From: Firmicutes bacterium UBA1739
GTDB taxonomy: Bacteria; Bacillota; Clostridia; Peptostreptococcales; Anaerovoracaceae
Reading direction: 5' to 3'
Assembly (NCBI GenBank): GCA_002315385.1
Contig: DCHZ01000003.1
Span: 62,001 to 126,000, forward strand
Length of the DNA stretch: 64,000 nt
The notes under the pieces were generated by a model. That model was not told the DNA's origin. It did not search any database and saw only the letters and a list, made by a program, of their open reading frames with translations. Below, in pieces: positions 1-7,313 of the stretch (position 1 is the first letter of the stretch; every line of letters starts with the position of its first letter). Both the position numbers and the translations under genes were made by a program.

Positions 1-104
1 ATCCGCTGATGACACTTTCTTTTGTGAGTCTGTCGGTAATCCCTAAGCTTCGTCTTACAACCCGGGGAGTCGTTGATGTGGATGAGTTCAGACTGGTAGA
101 GTAG
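1..104 (+). CDS. Probable adenine deaminase, C-terminal end (partial)
   Basis: An open frame enters at the left edge and stops at TAG 102-104, giving about 33 residues. It includes the stretches LSVIPKLRLTTRGVVDVD and FRLVE. I recognise this as the C-terminal tail typical of adenine deaminase (conversion of adenine to hypoxanthine and ammonia in purine salvage), where a 'LpVIPelkLTdrGLvDV' type ending is common. The catalytic amidohydrolase domain lies outside the window, so the family call rests on the tail alone. The gene converges on the methyltransferase gene that follows on the minus strand. Confidence 0.55.
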   Translation, partial: PLMTLSFVSLSVIPKLRLTTRGVVDVDEFRLVE

Positions 105-128
105 TTTTTTACGGCATATAAATGATAA

Positions 129-165
129 CGTCTCCACTTTTGAAGAAACTCAGAATATGGAGACG
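129..165. terminator. Hairpin between convergent genes
   Basis: An 8-bp inverted repeat, CGTCTCCA (129-136) and TGGAGACG (158-165), separates two convergent genes. There is no clear T run, so it may be a weak bidirectional terminator or an mRNA-end stabilising hairpin. Confidence 0.35.
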
Positions 166-232
166 TATAATAATAGCTTTGATACTGAAATCAGGCCGGA
201 ACTGAAGTCCGCCCTGACAAAAAAACCGGTGT

Positions 233-1381
233 CTATTTCTCTTTTTTTCCGGGTGGGCGTTCACCGTGGTACTGATAGTATGTTGTTTCGATTCGACCGT
301 TGTAGAGTTTTCTGCGGCGGTCGCATTTTTTGTACTTCATATTTTTTTCAAAGGTTTTATCCGAGGTAATTACATACAGGGACCAGGTCTTGTTTTTTGA
401 CATTCTGTAATTCAGATCACCGTAAATTCCCAGTATGGAATTCCGTTCACCGATTCTTTCGCCGTAAGGCGGATTAGTTACGATTACGGTATAGTCATCG
501 TTAATTCCAAGGTCACTGACGGAATGACGTCTGAAAACTATATCATCACTCAGACCGGCCTCCACTGCATTAACTCTGGCAGCGGATACAGCCCGGGGGT
601 CAATATCGGATCCGTAAATCTTCAGAGAAATGTCGGAACGGATTGCTTTATACGCAGCGGTTCTCTCGGATTTCCAAACCTCGGAAGGAATCCGGGGCCA
701 TGTTTCCGATACAAAGCTGCGGTTCAGACCGGGAGCAATGTTTTTTCCTATCATGGCTGCTTCGATGGGAATAGTGCCCGAGCCGCACAGAGGATCGATA
801 AGAGTTCTGTCAGGTCTCCAGAAACTGAGCTTTATCATGGCGGCAGCAAGGGTCTCTTTAATAGGAGCGGCAACATCGGCCTTACGGTAGCCTCTCTTAT
901 GAAGTCCGGGGCCGGTTGTGTCAATTGCCAGAGTGACAATATCTTTCAGCAAAGTCATCCTGATGCTGTAAACCGGGCCTGTTTCGCTGAAATAGTCTAA
1001 CGGGTAGGTTTGTTTGAGCCGTTCAACTATAGCTTTTTTGATGATTTTCTGACAATCCGAAATACTGAAAAGCTTTGATTTGACTGAGGTACCGTTTACC
1101 GTGAATTTCCCGTCTTCGGGAATCCACTCTTCCCAGGGGAGCGCTTTGGTGGCTTCAAACAACTCGGTAAAAGTCTCAGCTCTGAATTCTCCCATTTTAA
1201 TCAGTACTCTGTCGGCACATCTGAGCCAGATGTTGCTTCGGGCTATTGCTTCAAAACTGCCCTGATATGTAATTTTTGCGTCTTCAGAGCGAATGACCTG
1301 AAATCCCAGATCCATAATTTCTCTTTTTACCACCGCTTCAAGCCCGAAAGTGGCGGTTGCTATTAATTCTATGTTTGGCAT
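233..1381 (-). CDS. THUMP-domain class I SAM-dependent RNA methyltransferase (YpsC/RlmL-N family)
   Basis: The 382-residue protein probably methylates guanine N2 in 23S rRNA, as expected for the YpsC/RlmL N-half family. Visible parts, in order, are an N-terminal ferredoxin-like segment (IELIATATFGLEAVVKREI), a THUMP domain around residues 45-160, and a Rossmann methyltransferase domain. The methyltransferase shows the SAM site DPLCGSGTIPIEAAM (about 197-211) and the catalytic motif NPPYGER (about 305). The length suits the single-domain Gram-positive form, not the long two-domain RlmL of enterobacteria. The ATG follows GGGAGAA on the minus strand. A leftward promoter lies about 140 bp upstream. 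It stands alone, with no operon partner. Confidence 0.88.
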   Translation of the reverse strand: MPNIELIATATFGLEAVVKREIMDLGFQVIRSEDAKITYQGSFEAIARSNIWLRCADRVLIKMGEFRAETFTELFEATKALPWEEWIPEDGKFTVNGTSVKSKLFSISDCQKIIKKAIVERLKQTYPLDYFSETGPVYSIRMTLLKDIVTLAIDTTGPGLHKRGYRKADVAAPIKETLAAAMIKLSFWRPDRTLIDPLCGSGTIPIEAAMIGKNIAPGLNRSFVSETWPRIPSEVWKSERTAAYKAIRSDISLKIYGSDIDPRAVSAARVNAVEAGLSDDIVFRRHSVSDLGINDDYTVIVTNPPYGERIGERNSILGIYGDLNYRMSKNKTWSLYVITSDKTFEKNMKYKKCDRRRKLYNGRIETTYYQYHGERPPGKKEK

Positions 1382-1441
1382 GAGTATTCTCCCTTTTGAT
1401 GAATATTCAGATTATTAATCCGAATTTCCGAAACTTGTTTT

Positions 1442-1460
1442 AAGCAGGTTGCCTGCTTTT
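1442..1460 (+). other. Small GC hairpin followed by T run
   Basis: AAGCAGG (1442-1448) and CCTGCTT (1452-1458) form a 7-bp stem with a 3-nt loop, followed by TT. It lies in the leader of the leftward methyltransferase gene. The role is unclear; a terminator-like signal on the plus strand is possible, but there is no transcript to end. Confidence 0.25.
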
Positions 1461-1520
1461 TCAGACAGCTTATTAATTAATGCATCTGTTTTTCAGATTC
1501 AGGATGCACTGTCAGAATAT

Positions 1521-1550
1521 ATTTTATCACTACATACGAAATTTTTGCAA
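1521..1550 (-). promoter_or_regulatory. Leftward promoter for the THUMP methyltransferase
   Basis: On the minus strand, TTGCAA (1545-1550) and TAAAAT (1521-1526) are separated by 18 bp, with a TG one base before the -10 box. It fits a housekeeping sigma-A promoter for the leftward gene. Confidence 0.5.
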
Positions 1551-1586
1551 GAATAATTAGCTATTGCGGTTAATAATAGTTAATCA

Positions 1587-1720
1587 GTTACTGTTTACCG
1601 CCCTTCTATTTAAAGTGCAAATAATCGGTCTGTGATCTGTCCGTTAGTTTTTTTATAACAGCACTTAAAAAATATTCTGCGTTATCGCAGCAGTTGTTTA
1701 TTATTCGCTGTAAAAGTGAT
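1587..1720 (+). repeat. Dispersed inverted-end element, copy A (diverged)
   Basis: The left end GTTACTGTTTACCG and the following CTTCTATTTAAAGTGCAAATAA match the ends of the elements at 14181-14309 and 42401-42590. The right end, CTGTAAAAGTGAT, is a weak match to the inverted right end of those copies. The inner part (1641-1712) differs from them but matches 14979-15051. It contains a CTGCG-TTAT-CGCAG hairpin. The right end overlaps the promoter of the next gene. Confidence 0.5.
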
Positions 1721-1725
1721 ATAAT
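1697..1725 (+). promoter_or_regulatory. Extended -10 promoter for the 1769-3551 gene pair
   Basis: TATAAT at 1720-1725 is preceded by TGA, giving the extended -10 form TGnTATAAT. A weak -35 box (TTTATT, 1697-1702) sits 17 bp upstream. It lies inside the right end of repeat copy A. Confidence 0.55.
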
Positions 1726-1768
1726 ACTTTGAATAATGATAAAATAACAGCCGGAAAGGAAACATGAA

Positions 1769-2407
1769 ATGATAATAAAAGTAGCGGATAAGACAACAGA
1801 ATATAATATTCATACAAGCGGTGCGAGAGGAGTTATTGATTATATATCAAAAGAAGTGAACAGTATGTCAATGGCTCTGAGTCATATTATTGTGGATGGA
1901 ACGGAAGTCAGAAACGACCTGATCAAATATATTGAAGACAATAAAGACAGTATAGAAGTGGTGGAGGGAGTGCCGACGGAGAAAATATTTCTCCCGATGG
2001 AAAATGCTCAGTTTATAAAAGACACGCTGGATTCAATGATGCCGGTGCTGGAGATTCTGCCCAAAGACTTCCGAATGGGAGTATCGGAAAGAGGATGGCA
2101 GGAATTCGAAAACATGATTAATACAATTCTATACATCGACAAAGCGACAAAACGGGTATTTACAATGTTTATCGAAGCCGGAAACGGCGATATCACAGCG
2201 TCCTGGGATTCAGTCAGGGAGGAATATCTTAAGCTTGACAAGACGCTTAAAAATCTTCAGGAGGCTCTTGATAATGAAGATATCGAGGCTGCGGCGGATT
2301 TAATTGAATTTGAAATCAAGCCCAGCATAGACAGTACTTCATATATGATTGAGAAATTCATTCTCACACCTATCAGGAGGTTATACATTGACAAACAGTT
2401 ACATTAA
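1769..2407 (+). CDS. Conserved hypothetical acidic protein upstream of alr
   Basis: I do not recognise this 212-residue protein. It has no signal peptide or membrane segment. It opens with a short beta-rich stretch (MIIKVADKTTEYNIHTSG), followed by long predicted helices rich in Glu, Asp and Ile, especially from residue 85 to the end. The start ATG follows GGAAAGGA. Its last 20 bases overlap the alr start, so the two genes are translationally coupled and share the promoter at about 1720. A soluble cytoplasmic, mainly helical protein is the most that can be said. The base composition is like the neighbours. Confidence 0.7.
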   Translation: MIIKVADKTTEYNIHTSGARGVIDYISKEVNSMSMALSHIIVDGTEVRNDLIKYIEDNKDSIEVVEGVPTEKIFLPMENAQFIKDTLDSMMPVLEILPKDFRMGVSERGWQEFENMINTILYIDKATKRVFTMFIEAGNGDITASWDSVREEYLKLDKTLKNLQEALDNEDIEAAADLIEFEIKPSIDSTSYMIEKFILTPIRRLYIDKQLH

Positions 2408-3551
2408 GTGGGCGGAAATTGATATTGATGCTTTAAAATCGAATATGAATCAGATAAAGGCCAGAGTCGGTGAAAATGTCCGGGTGGCTGCGGTAGTAAA
2501 AGCCAATGCGTACGGTCACGGTTCTCTGGAAATCATGGAGCCGCTGATGGAGGCCGGAGCCGAAATGATAGTGGTTTCATCTGTTAATGAAGCTGTTGAA
2601 ATGAGAAAACGGTTCACCAGGGCTCAGACTCTGGTGCTGGGTCTGACACCGGAAGACAATGTTGAGGATGTCATAAAATACGGCATAATCCAGACCATTA
2701 CATCCGAAAATCAGGCGGTCATACTTTCGGAGACGGCGGAACGGCTGGGAATGGGTGTGAGCTGTCATATTAAGATTGATACCGGAATGAACCGTATCGG
2801 ATTTAAGGTGACCGAGGATTCCGCCGATTGTATTAAAAGAATCTCAGAACTGCCGGGAATTCATATTAACGGAATGTTCTCGCATTTTGCCACGGCGGAT
2901 GAGGCGGATAAGACATTTATGAAGCTGCAGTTTGAAAGGTTTTGCAGGATGAGTGATATGCTGGAAGAAAGAGGAGTGAAGCCGCCTATTAAGCATATTG
3001 CTAACAGTGCAGCTATTCTGGATTTCCCGGAAAGCCATATGGACATGGTCAGAAGCGGAATCATAACCTACGGAATATATCCTTCGGACGAAGTTAATCA
3101 CGACTGCATCGAGCTGAAGCCGGCTATGTCACTGAAAACAAGAGTTTCGCATATTAAGAGAATGAGTGAGGATGAGGGGATAAGCTACGGCCTTACAGAA
3201 ACGGTCGGAAAAGGAAGCATTATAGCAACAGTTCCGGTGGGATACGCTGACGGATACATGAGGGCATTCAGCGGAAAGGCGGATGTTCTTATTAACGGTA
3301 AAAGAGCGAGAATAAAAGGGCGTGTCTGCATGGATCAGATGATGGTGGATGTAACAGATATCCCCGGTATCGGGGTTGGAGACATTGTGACTTTGATAGG
3401 AAACGATGGAGATGAAACCATAACGGTAGATGAGCTTGCAGGCATAGCGGGTACCATATCATATGAACTGCTGTGTATGATAGGCAGAAGAATTCCAAGG
3501 GTGTATAAAAGTTGCGGTGAAATTGTGAGAATTGCGGATTATCTGGTATAA
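2388..3551 (+). CDS. alr: Alanine racemase
   Basis: This PLP enzyme interconverts L- and D-alanine, supplying D-alanine for peptidoglycan in the cytoplasm. The 387-residue product shows the PLP-lysine motif VVKANAYGHG near residue 35, the barrel segments KIDTGMNRIGF and SHFATADE, the catalytic tyrosine region ISYGLTETV around 270, and the C-terminal beta-domain motif GRVCMDQMMVDVTDI. I chose the TTG at 2388 because AGGAGG sits 8 bp before it and the protein then starts TNSYIKWAEIDIDAL, as the family usually does. A longer in-frame start at 2349 has no ribosome site. It overlaps the upstream unknown gene by 20 bases. Confidence 0.95.
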   Translation: MTNSYIKWAEIDIDALKSNMNQIKARVGENVRVAAVVKANAYGHGSLEIMEPLMEAGAEMIVVSSVNEAVEMRKRFTRAQTLVLGLTPEDNVEDVIKYGIIQTITSENQAVILSETAERLGMGVSCHIKIDTGMNRIGFKVTEDSADCIKRISELPGIHINGMFSHFATADEADKTFMKLQFERFCRMSDMLEERGVKPPIKHIANSAAILDFPESHMDMVRSGIITYGIYPSDEVNHDCIELKPAMSLKTRVSHIKRMSEDEGISYGLTETVGKGSIIATVPVGYADGYMRAFSGKADVLINGKRARIKGRVCMDQMMVDVTDIPGIGVGDIVTLIGNDGDETITVDELAGIAGTISYELLCMIGRRIPRVYKSCGEIVRIADYLV

Positions 3552-3601
3552 CGATTCTTAAATAACTGACGGCATATGCAAATGGAACAAAGTTTACATA
3601 T

Positions 3602-3638
3602 AAAAAAATCCCGGCTTCTGTTAAAGCAGGGATTTTTT
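3602..3638. terminator. Bidirectional terminator between alr and tRNA-Glu
   Basis: An A run, a stem (AATCCC.GGCTT with AAGC.GGGATT) and a T run read the same from both sides. It can end both the alr transcript and the leftward tRNA-Glu transcript. Confidence 0.8.
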
Positions 3639-3640
3639 AC

Positions 3641-3715
3641 TGGTATCGCCAAGGGGAGTCGAACCCCTGATTTCAGCGTGAGAGGCTAACGTCTTGACCA
3701 CTTGACCATGGCGAC
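3641..3715 (-). tRNA. tRNA-Glu (anticodon CTC)
   Basis: Read on the minus strand, a full cloverleaf is present. It has a 7-bp acceptor stem with a G1-U72 closing pair, the anticodon stem TTAGC/GCTGA around the loop CTCTCAC (anticodon CTC), the T arm GGGG-TTCGACT-CCCC, and an encoded CCA end. The CTC isoacceptor is rarer than TTC and presumably supplements a TTC tRNA elsewhere. Confidence 0.9.
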
Positions 3716-3731
3716 TCATAAAAACATTCAT

Positions 3732-3760
3732 ATTATACCTTATTCAACAGGATTTGTCTA
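3732..3760 (-). promoter_or_regulatory. Promoter of tRNA-Glu
   Basis: On the minus strand TAGACA (3755-3760) and a perfect TATAAT (3732-3737) are 17 bp apart. The spacing to the tRNA 5' end is about 17 bp. The -35 box overlaps the first codons of the spoIIIAH relic on the other strand. Confidence 0.75.
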
Positions 3761-4074
3761 CTGTTTCCGTAAAAAAGTATATTCATTATAATACGGCATT
3801 TATGATTCAAAATAATATTTCGGACATAGATTTAAGATATATACAAAAGAATAATGCCGGCCTTAACCGGATTCTGGAAAAGCTTCCGGATTCATCGAAA
3901 CTCAACCTTATTGAATACATGAGAAGAGAAGTCACGATTGAAAATCTGTTAAAGAACAAGGGCTTTGCCGATGCATATGTGGTTAATACAGATAATGCTG
4001 TGAACGTTACAGTAAATAAGGAAGAACTGACTTATGTGGATGTGGCTCAGGTGGTGGATATCGTATGCAGATAA
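3754..4074 (+). pseudogene. spoIIIAH remnant (C-terminal domain only)
   Basis: The frame encodes up to 106 residues. Its second half matches the C-terminal domain of SpoIIIAH, the mother-cell part of the SpoIIIA-SpoIIQ channel: IENLLKNKGFADAYVV, NVTVNKEEL and VAQVVDIV parallel the family pattern 'LIkakGyedalV...iNvtVk...'. SpoIIIAH is normally about 200 residues with an N-terminal membrane anchor. Here the anchor and linker are missing. The only starts are TTG 3754, with no clear ribosome site, and ATG 3802. The place is right: spoIIIAH normally ends the spoIIIA operon just before asp23 and nusB. I therefore read it as a decayed gene, although the frame is still open and low-level expression cannot be ruled out. 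Confidence 0.72.
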
Positions 4075-4113
4075 ACCGGCAGGGATGCTTCCCGGATAGT
4101 GGTTCAAAATAAG

Positions 4114-4142
4114 TTGTAATGAACTGAAATACATTGTATAAT
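4114..4142 (+). promoter_or_regulatory. Promoter of the asp23-nusB-xseAB operon
   Basis: TTGTAA (4114-4119) and TATAAT (4137-4142) are 17 bp apart. This gives the operon its own promoter, replacing the sporulation operon that would usually lie upstream. Confidence 0.65.
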
Positions 4143-4267
4143 AAAGTATTAATAATTCTGCAAACACAGAAAATAAAGGAGATGCCGGCGTTATGCCGGC
4201 AGACTCCGTTACGCATGTTTCAGATACGCAGAAAACAGAATTTGCTTTGCTGTCGGGAGGGATTCAT

Positions 4268-4657
4268 TTGAAAGAAGACGTAAACGGAGAAGTAAGGATT
4301 GCAGACGATGTAATTGCGGTTACATCTGCAGTTGCTGCTGCCGGTGTCAGAGGTGTGGCATCCCTGGTAGGCGGAATTACTGATAATATCACAAAAAACA
4401 TTCTCAGGATGAACGTAATTAAAGGCGTGAAGGTTTCACGTTCGGATGAAAAGAATCAGCTTATTATTGATATTTTTGTCAACATTTATTACGGATATAA
4501 GATTCCCGAGATTGCCTGGGATATTCAGGAATGTGTAAGAAAAGAAGTAATGAAGCTTACGGGTGAAACAACCGGGGCTGTAAATATTCACGTGCAGGGC
4601 GTTCAGTTTGCGGAAGAAAGTGCTGATAATGAAGGAGATAACAATGAAAAGAAGTAA
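4268..4657 (+). CDS. Asp23/Gls24 family envelope stress protein (YqhY type)
   Basis: This small cytoplasmic or membrane-peripheral protein of the Asp23 family (B. subtilis YqhY) is linked to envelope and lipid homeostasis. The conserved core GEVRIADDVIAVTSAVAAAGVRGVASL, LIIDIFVNIYYGYKIPEIAWDIQ and the C-terminal VNIHVQGVQF are all present. I chose TTG 4268 because GGGAGGG lies 6 bp before it and the product then begins like other family members. An in-frame ATG at 4193 with AAAGGAG upstream would add 25 residues that look unlike the family. That ATG sits in a GCCGGC-GTTAT-GCCGGC hairpin, so the segment may instead be leader. nusB overlaps its end. Confidence 0.87.
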   Translation: MKEDVNGEVRIADDVIAVTSAVAAAGVRGVASLVGGITDNITKNILRMNVIKGVKVSRSDEKNQLIIDIFVNIYYGYKIPEIAWDIQECVRKEVMKLTGETTGAVNIHVQGVQFAEESADNEGDNNEKK

Positions 4658-5051
4658 GGCAAGAGAACTGCTTATGCAGATGATTTTTGAAATGGATATT
4701 CACAGAAACTTCAGCAAAGAGAAAAAAGAAAAGTTTCTCGAAAACATCGGTGTTGATATGAGCGACAACTCCTTCTTTAATGAATTGTTCGAAGCAGTGA
4801 CATCAAATAAAGATAAAATTGACGAAATAATAGGCAAAAACAGCATAAAATGGTCCATTACCACAATGGGAAAGGTGGATCTGGCAATTCTAAGAATGGC
4901 AATAGCCGAAATCTATTTTTCAAAATCAGCCCCGGAATCCGTGGCAATTAACGAGGCAGTCGAGTTGGGAAAGAAATTCGGCGGCGAAAATTCCGGGAAA
5001 TTTATTAACGGTGTACTGGGTTCGGTGGTAAAAGGTAAAAATGAAGAATAG
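4644..5051 (+). CDS. nusB: Transcription antitermination factor NusB
   Basis: This all-helical RNA-binding protein joins NusE (S10) on boxA to prevent premature termination in rRNA operons. The 135-residue product has the family start KRSKARELLMQMIFEMDIH, and the C-terminal block DLAILRMAIAEIYF, VAINEAVELGKKFGGENSGKFINGVLG. The ATG at 4644 follows AAGGAGA at a good distance. An upstream in-frame ATG at 4608 lacks one and would add residues foreign to the family. It overlaps the asp23-like gene and runs into the next gene by 11 bases, so it is part of one operon. Confidence 0.95.
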   Translation: MKRSKARELLMQMIFEMDIHRNFSKEKKEKFLENIGVDMSDNSFFNELFEAVTSNKDKIDEIIGKNSIKWSITTMGKVDLAILRMAIAEIYFSKSAPESVAINEAVELGKKFGGENSGKFINGVLGSVVKGKNEE

Positions 5052-6048
5052 CGGTTTGTTCTGTCTGGGCATAGATACTAGCAATTATACAACATCGGCG
5101 GCTGTTGTTGATGAAGAACTGAATATAGTCTGCGAATCAAGAGAGATTCTCAAGGTAAAGCAGGGAGAACGGGGCCTGAGACAATCTCAGGCCTTGTTTG
5201 AACATGTGATGAACCTGCCGGAGATTATTGAGGGTATGAAAATTGCCGAAAGAGGGATTAAGATTAATGCCATTGCGGTATCTGACCGGCCGAGAAGGGT
5301 GGAAGGCTCATATATGCCGGTTTTCAGGGCAGGTCAGTCGCCGGGAAGGATTCTGGCATCGGTTATGGGTGTAAAATATTATGAATTCTCCCATCAGGAG
5401 GGGCACATTGAGGCCGCAAAGCTGTTTTCCGGAATGTCGAACAAGCCCGCAGCATCGGAGTTTATTTCACTTCACCTGTCAGGAGGAACTACGGAAATGC
5501 TGAAGTGCAGTGAGGACTGTGAAAACGGCGGATACGTGACCGAAATTATCGGAGGAACGGGAGATCTTTCTCTTGGACAGCTTATAGACAGAGTAGGAGT
5601 AAGCCTCGGACAGGCATTCCCCTGCGGCAGGGCTCTGGATTGCTATGCTGCGGAAGCCGGAGAAGCTCTTCCTGTATTCTGCAGAATATTCAGCGATAAC
5701 GGGAGAATTAACGTTTCCGGCATCGAAACTCAGATTCAAAGATACATAGAAGAGGAAAAGAAAAAGAACGGAATAACCACCGGGCTTCTTAGCAGAGTAT
5801 CTGGAGCGATGTTTCTGAGAGTCGGCGAGGCCATAGAGAGTATTATAATGTATGGAAGAAAGACCACCGGAATTCAGAATGTTCTTGCGGCCGGCGGTGT
5901 GGCTTCCAGTGAAACCATCAGAAAAATGCTGTCTTATGATGAGAAAATTTTCTTCGGAAGACCTGAGCTGTCATCAGATCAGGCTGTTGGGACGGCAGTT
6001 CTCGGAATGAAGAAGTATTTGAAAGAAGTATTTGAAAGAAGTATTTGA
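5041..6048 (+). CDS. TsaD/Kae1-like paralog (O-sialoglycoprotein endopeptidase family)
   Basis: The 335-residue protein belongs to the ASKHA-fold TsaD/Kae1 group: LGIDTSNYTTSAAVVD at the start, the metal-binding pair in HQEGHIEAA (about residues 118-126), HLSGGTTEM, and a C-terminal AAGGVASSETIR. True TsaD makes t6A37 in tRNA with TsaB and TsaE. This one lacks the classical HHxxGH spacing and is placed next to xseA, as a second TsaD-like gene often is in Clostridia. I therefore call it a paralog of uncertain substrate. Its C-terminal codons run into a 13-bp tandem repeat. The start overlaps nusB. Confidence 0.75.
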   Translation: MKNSGLFCLGIDTSNYTTSAAVVDEELNIVCESREILKVKQGERGLRQSQALFEHVMNLPEIIEGMKIAERGIKINAIAVSDRPRRVEGSYMPVFRAGQSPGRILASVMGVKYYEFSHQEGHIEAAKLFSGMSNKPAASEFISLHLSGGTTEMLKCSEDCENGGYVTEIIGGTGDLSLGQLIDRVGVSLGQAFPCGRALDCYAAEAGEALPVFCRIFSDNGRINVSGIETQIQRYIEEEKKKNGITTGLLSRVSGAMFLRVGEAIESIIMYGRKTTGIQNVLAAGGVASSETIRKMLSYDEKIFFGRPELSSDQAVGTAVLGMKKYLKEVFERSI

Positions 6049-6063
6049 AAGAAGGATTTGAAA
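6012..6063 (+). repeat. 13-bp tandem repeat at the junction with xseA
   Basis: Three exact copies of GAAGTATTTGAAA (6012-6024, 6025-6037, 6038-6050) are followed by a fourth, GAAGGATTTGAAA (6051-6063). Because 13 is not a multiple of 3, each copy is read in a different frame. The stop of the upstream gene lies in the array. The single T-to-G change in the last copy makes AAGGA, which serves as the ribosome site for xseA. Confidence 0.9.
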
Positions 6064-6064
6064 G

Positions 6065-7282
6065 ATGAAACCGGTAAAAGTTTCACAGGTAAATAAATAT
6101 ATTAAGACCGTACTTCAGAGTGATCCGCTTCTTTCAAAAATTTCTGTTGTGGGTGAAATATCAAATCTGAAATATCACGGAAGCGGGCATGTTTATTTTT
6201 CGCTGAAGGATTACAGCAGCAGACTAAGCTGTTTTCTGCCTTCGGACAGAGTAAAACACCTCAGATATCCGCTCGAAGAAGGCATGGAGATAATCGCTTC
6301 GGGATACATTTACTTATATGAAAAAGGCGGTTCATATTCTCTCAATATATCGGACATTAAAATAGAAGGAGAGGGCAGTCTGGCCGCAGCCTACGAAAAG
6401 CTTAAACAGAAGCTGATGGAAAAAGGTTATTTTGATCAGGATAACAAAAAGCCTCTGCCTTTTTTCCCGCGGAGAATAGGAATAGCAACTTCCGGTACAG
6501 GAGCTGCAGTGTGGGATATGATAAGAACGGTCAGAAATAAAAATCCGTATGTAGATATAGTCGTATGTCCGTGCAGGGTTCAGGGGGACGGAGCGGCAGG
6601 TGATATTGCCGATGCTGTTTCCGCTTTGAACAGAATGGAAGAACCTCCGGATGTTATCATATTAGGAAGGGGCGGCGGTTCCGCGGAAGAGCTCTGGGCT
6701 TTTAACGAAGAAATTACGGCAGAAAGCATATTCAATTCCGGAATACCGGTTATTTCGGCTGTAGGCCATGAAACTGACTTTACCATAGCGGATTTTACGG
6801 CGGATTACAGGGCGGCAACTCCAACCGCTGCGGCGGAGGCGGCAGTGCCGGATATAGGTATGCTGTGTACCGGAATCTCCGGAATAATGAAGGAAATCCT
6901 GGAAAAGGCCGGACAGATGATGGATGAAAGGCAGCGGCAGGTTGAAAGGTTTTCGGGAAAAGAGCTGATTAAAGGCCTTGAGGAAAGAATAGCTTCAAAT
7001 GAACTCAGAGCGGATTCTCTAATTAAAGAAGTTGTTCTGAGATTCAGAGAAAAACTCCATAGTGAAGAATTGAAGATTACACAGATGAAAAACAGAGTAG
7101 ACAGCCTGGATCCGGTGAAGATGACTGAACGTGGCTTCGGAATTGTGACGAATGAAAGCGGAATGACAATCAAATCTGTCGACCGGGTGGAAATAAATGA
7201 TAGTATCGGAATCATTTTCAAAGACGGAAAACTGAACTGCAGGGTAACGGAAATAGAAAAATCATCCCTGAATGAGAGCTGA
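6065..7282 (+). CDS. xseA: Exodeoxyribonuclease VII large subunit
   Basis: This is the catalytic subunit of ExoVII, which degrades single-stranded DNA to acid-soluble oligonucleotides in repair. The 405 residues hold an N-terminal OB fold (VSQVNKYIKTVLQSDPLL, VGEISNLKYHGSGHVYFSLKD), the catalytic domain with RIGIATSGTGAAVWD, DVIILGRGGGSAEELWAFNEE, ISAVGHETDFTIADFTAD and RAATPTAAAE, then a long coiled-coil region and a C-terminal barrel. The GHETD and RAPTP-like motifs mark an intact active site. Its ribosome site comes from the last unit of the tandem repeat just upstream. The next gene encodes the small subunit. Confidence 0.96.
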   Translation: MKPVKVSQVNKYIKTVLQSDPLLSKISVVGEISNLKYHGSGHVYFSLKDYSSRLSCFLPSDRVKHLRYPLEEGMEIIASGYIYLYEKGGSYSLNISDIKIEGEGSLAAAYEKLKQKLMEKGYFDQDNKKPLPFFPRRIGIATSGTGAAVWDMIRTVRNKNPYVDIVVCPCRVQGDGAAGDIADAVSALNRMEEPPDVIILGRGGGSAEELWAFNEEITAESIFNSGIPVISAVGHETDFTIADFTADYRAATPTAAAEAAVPDIGMLCTGISGIMKEILEKAGQMMDERQRQVERFSGKELIKGLEERIASNELRADSLIKEVVLRFREKLHSEELKITQMKNRVDSLDPVKMTERGFGIVTNESGMTIKSVDRVEINDSIGIIFKDGKLNCRVTEIEKSSLNES

Positions 7283-7313
7283 TAATCGGAAAGAATCGGA
7301 AAGGAAGCTGAAA

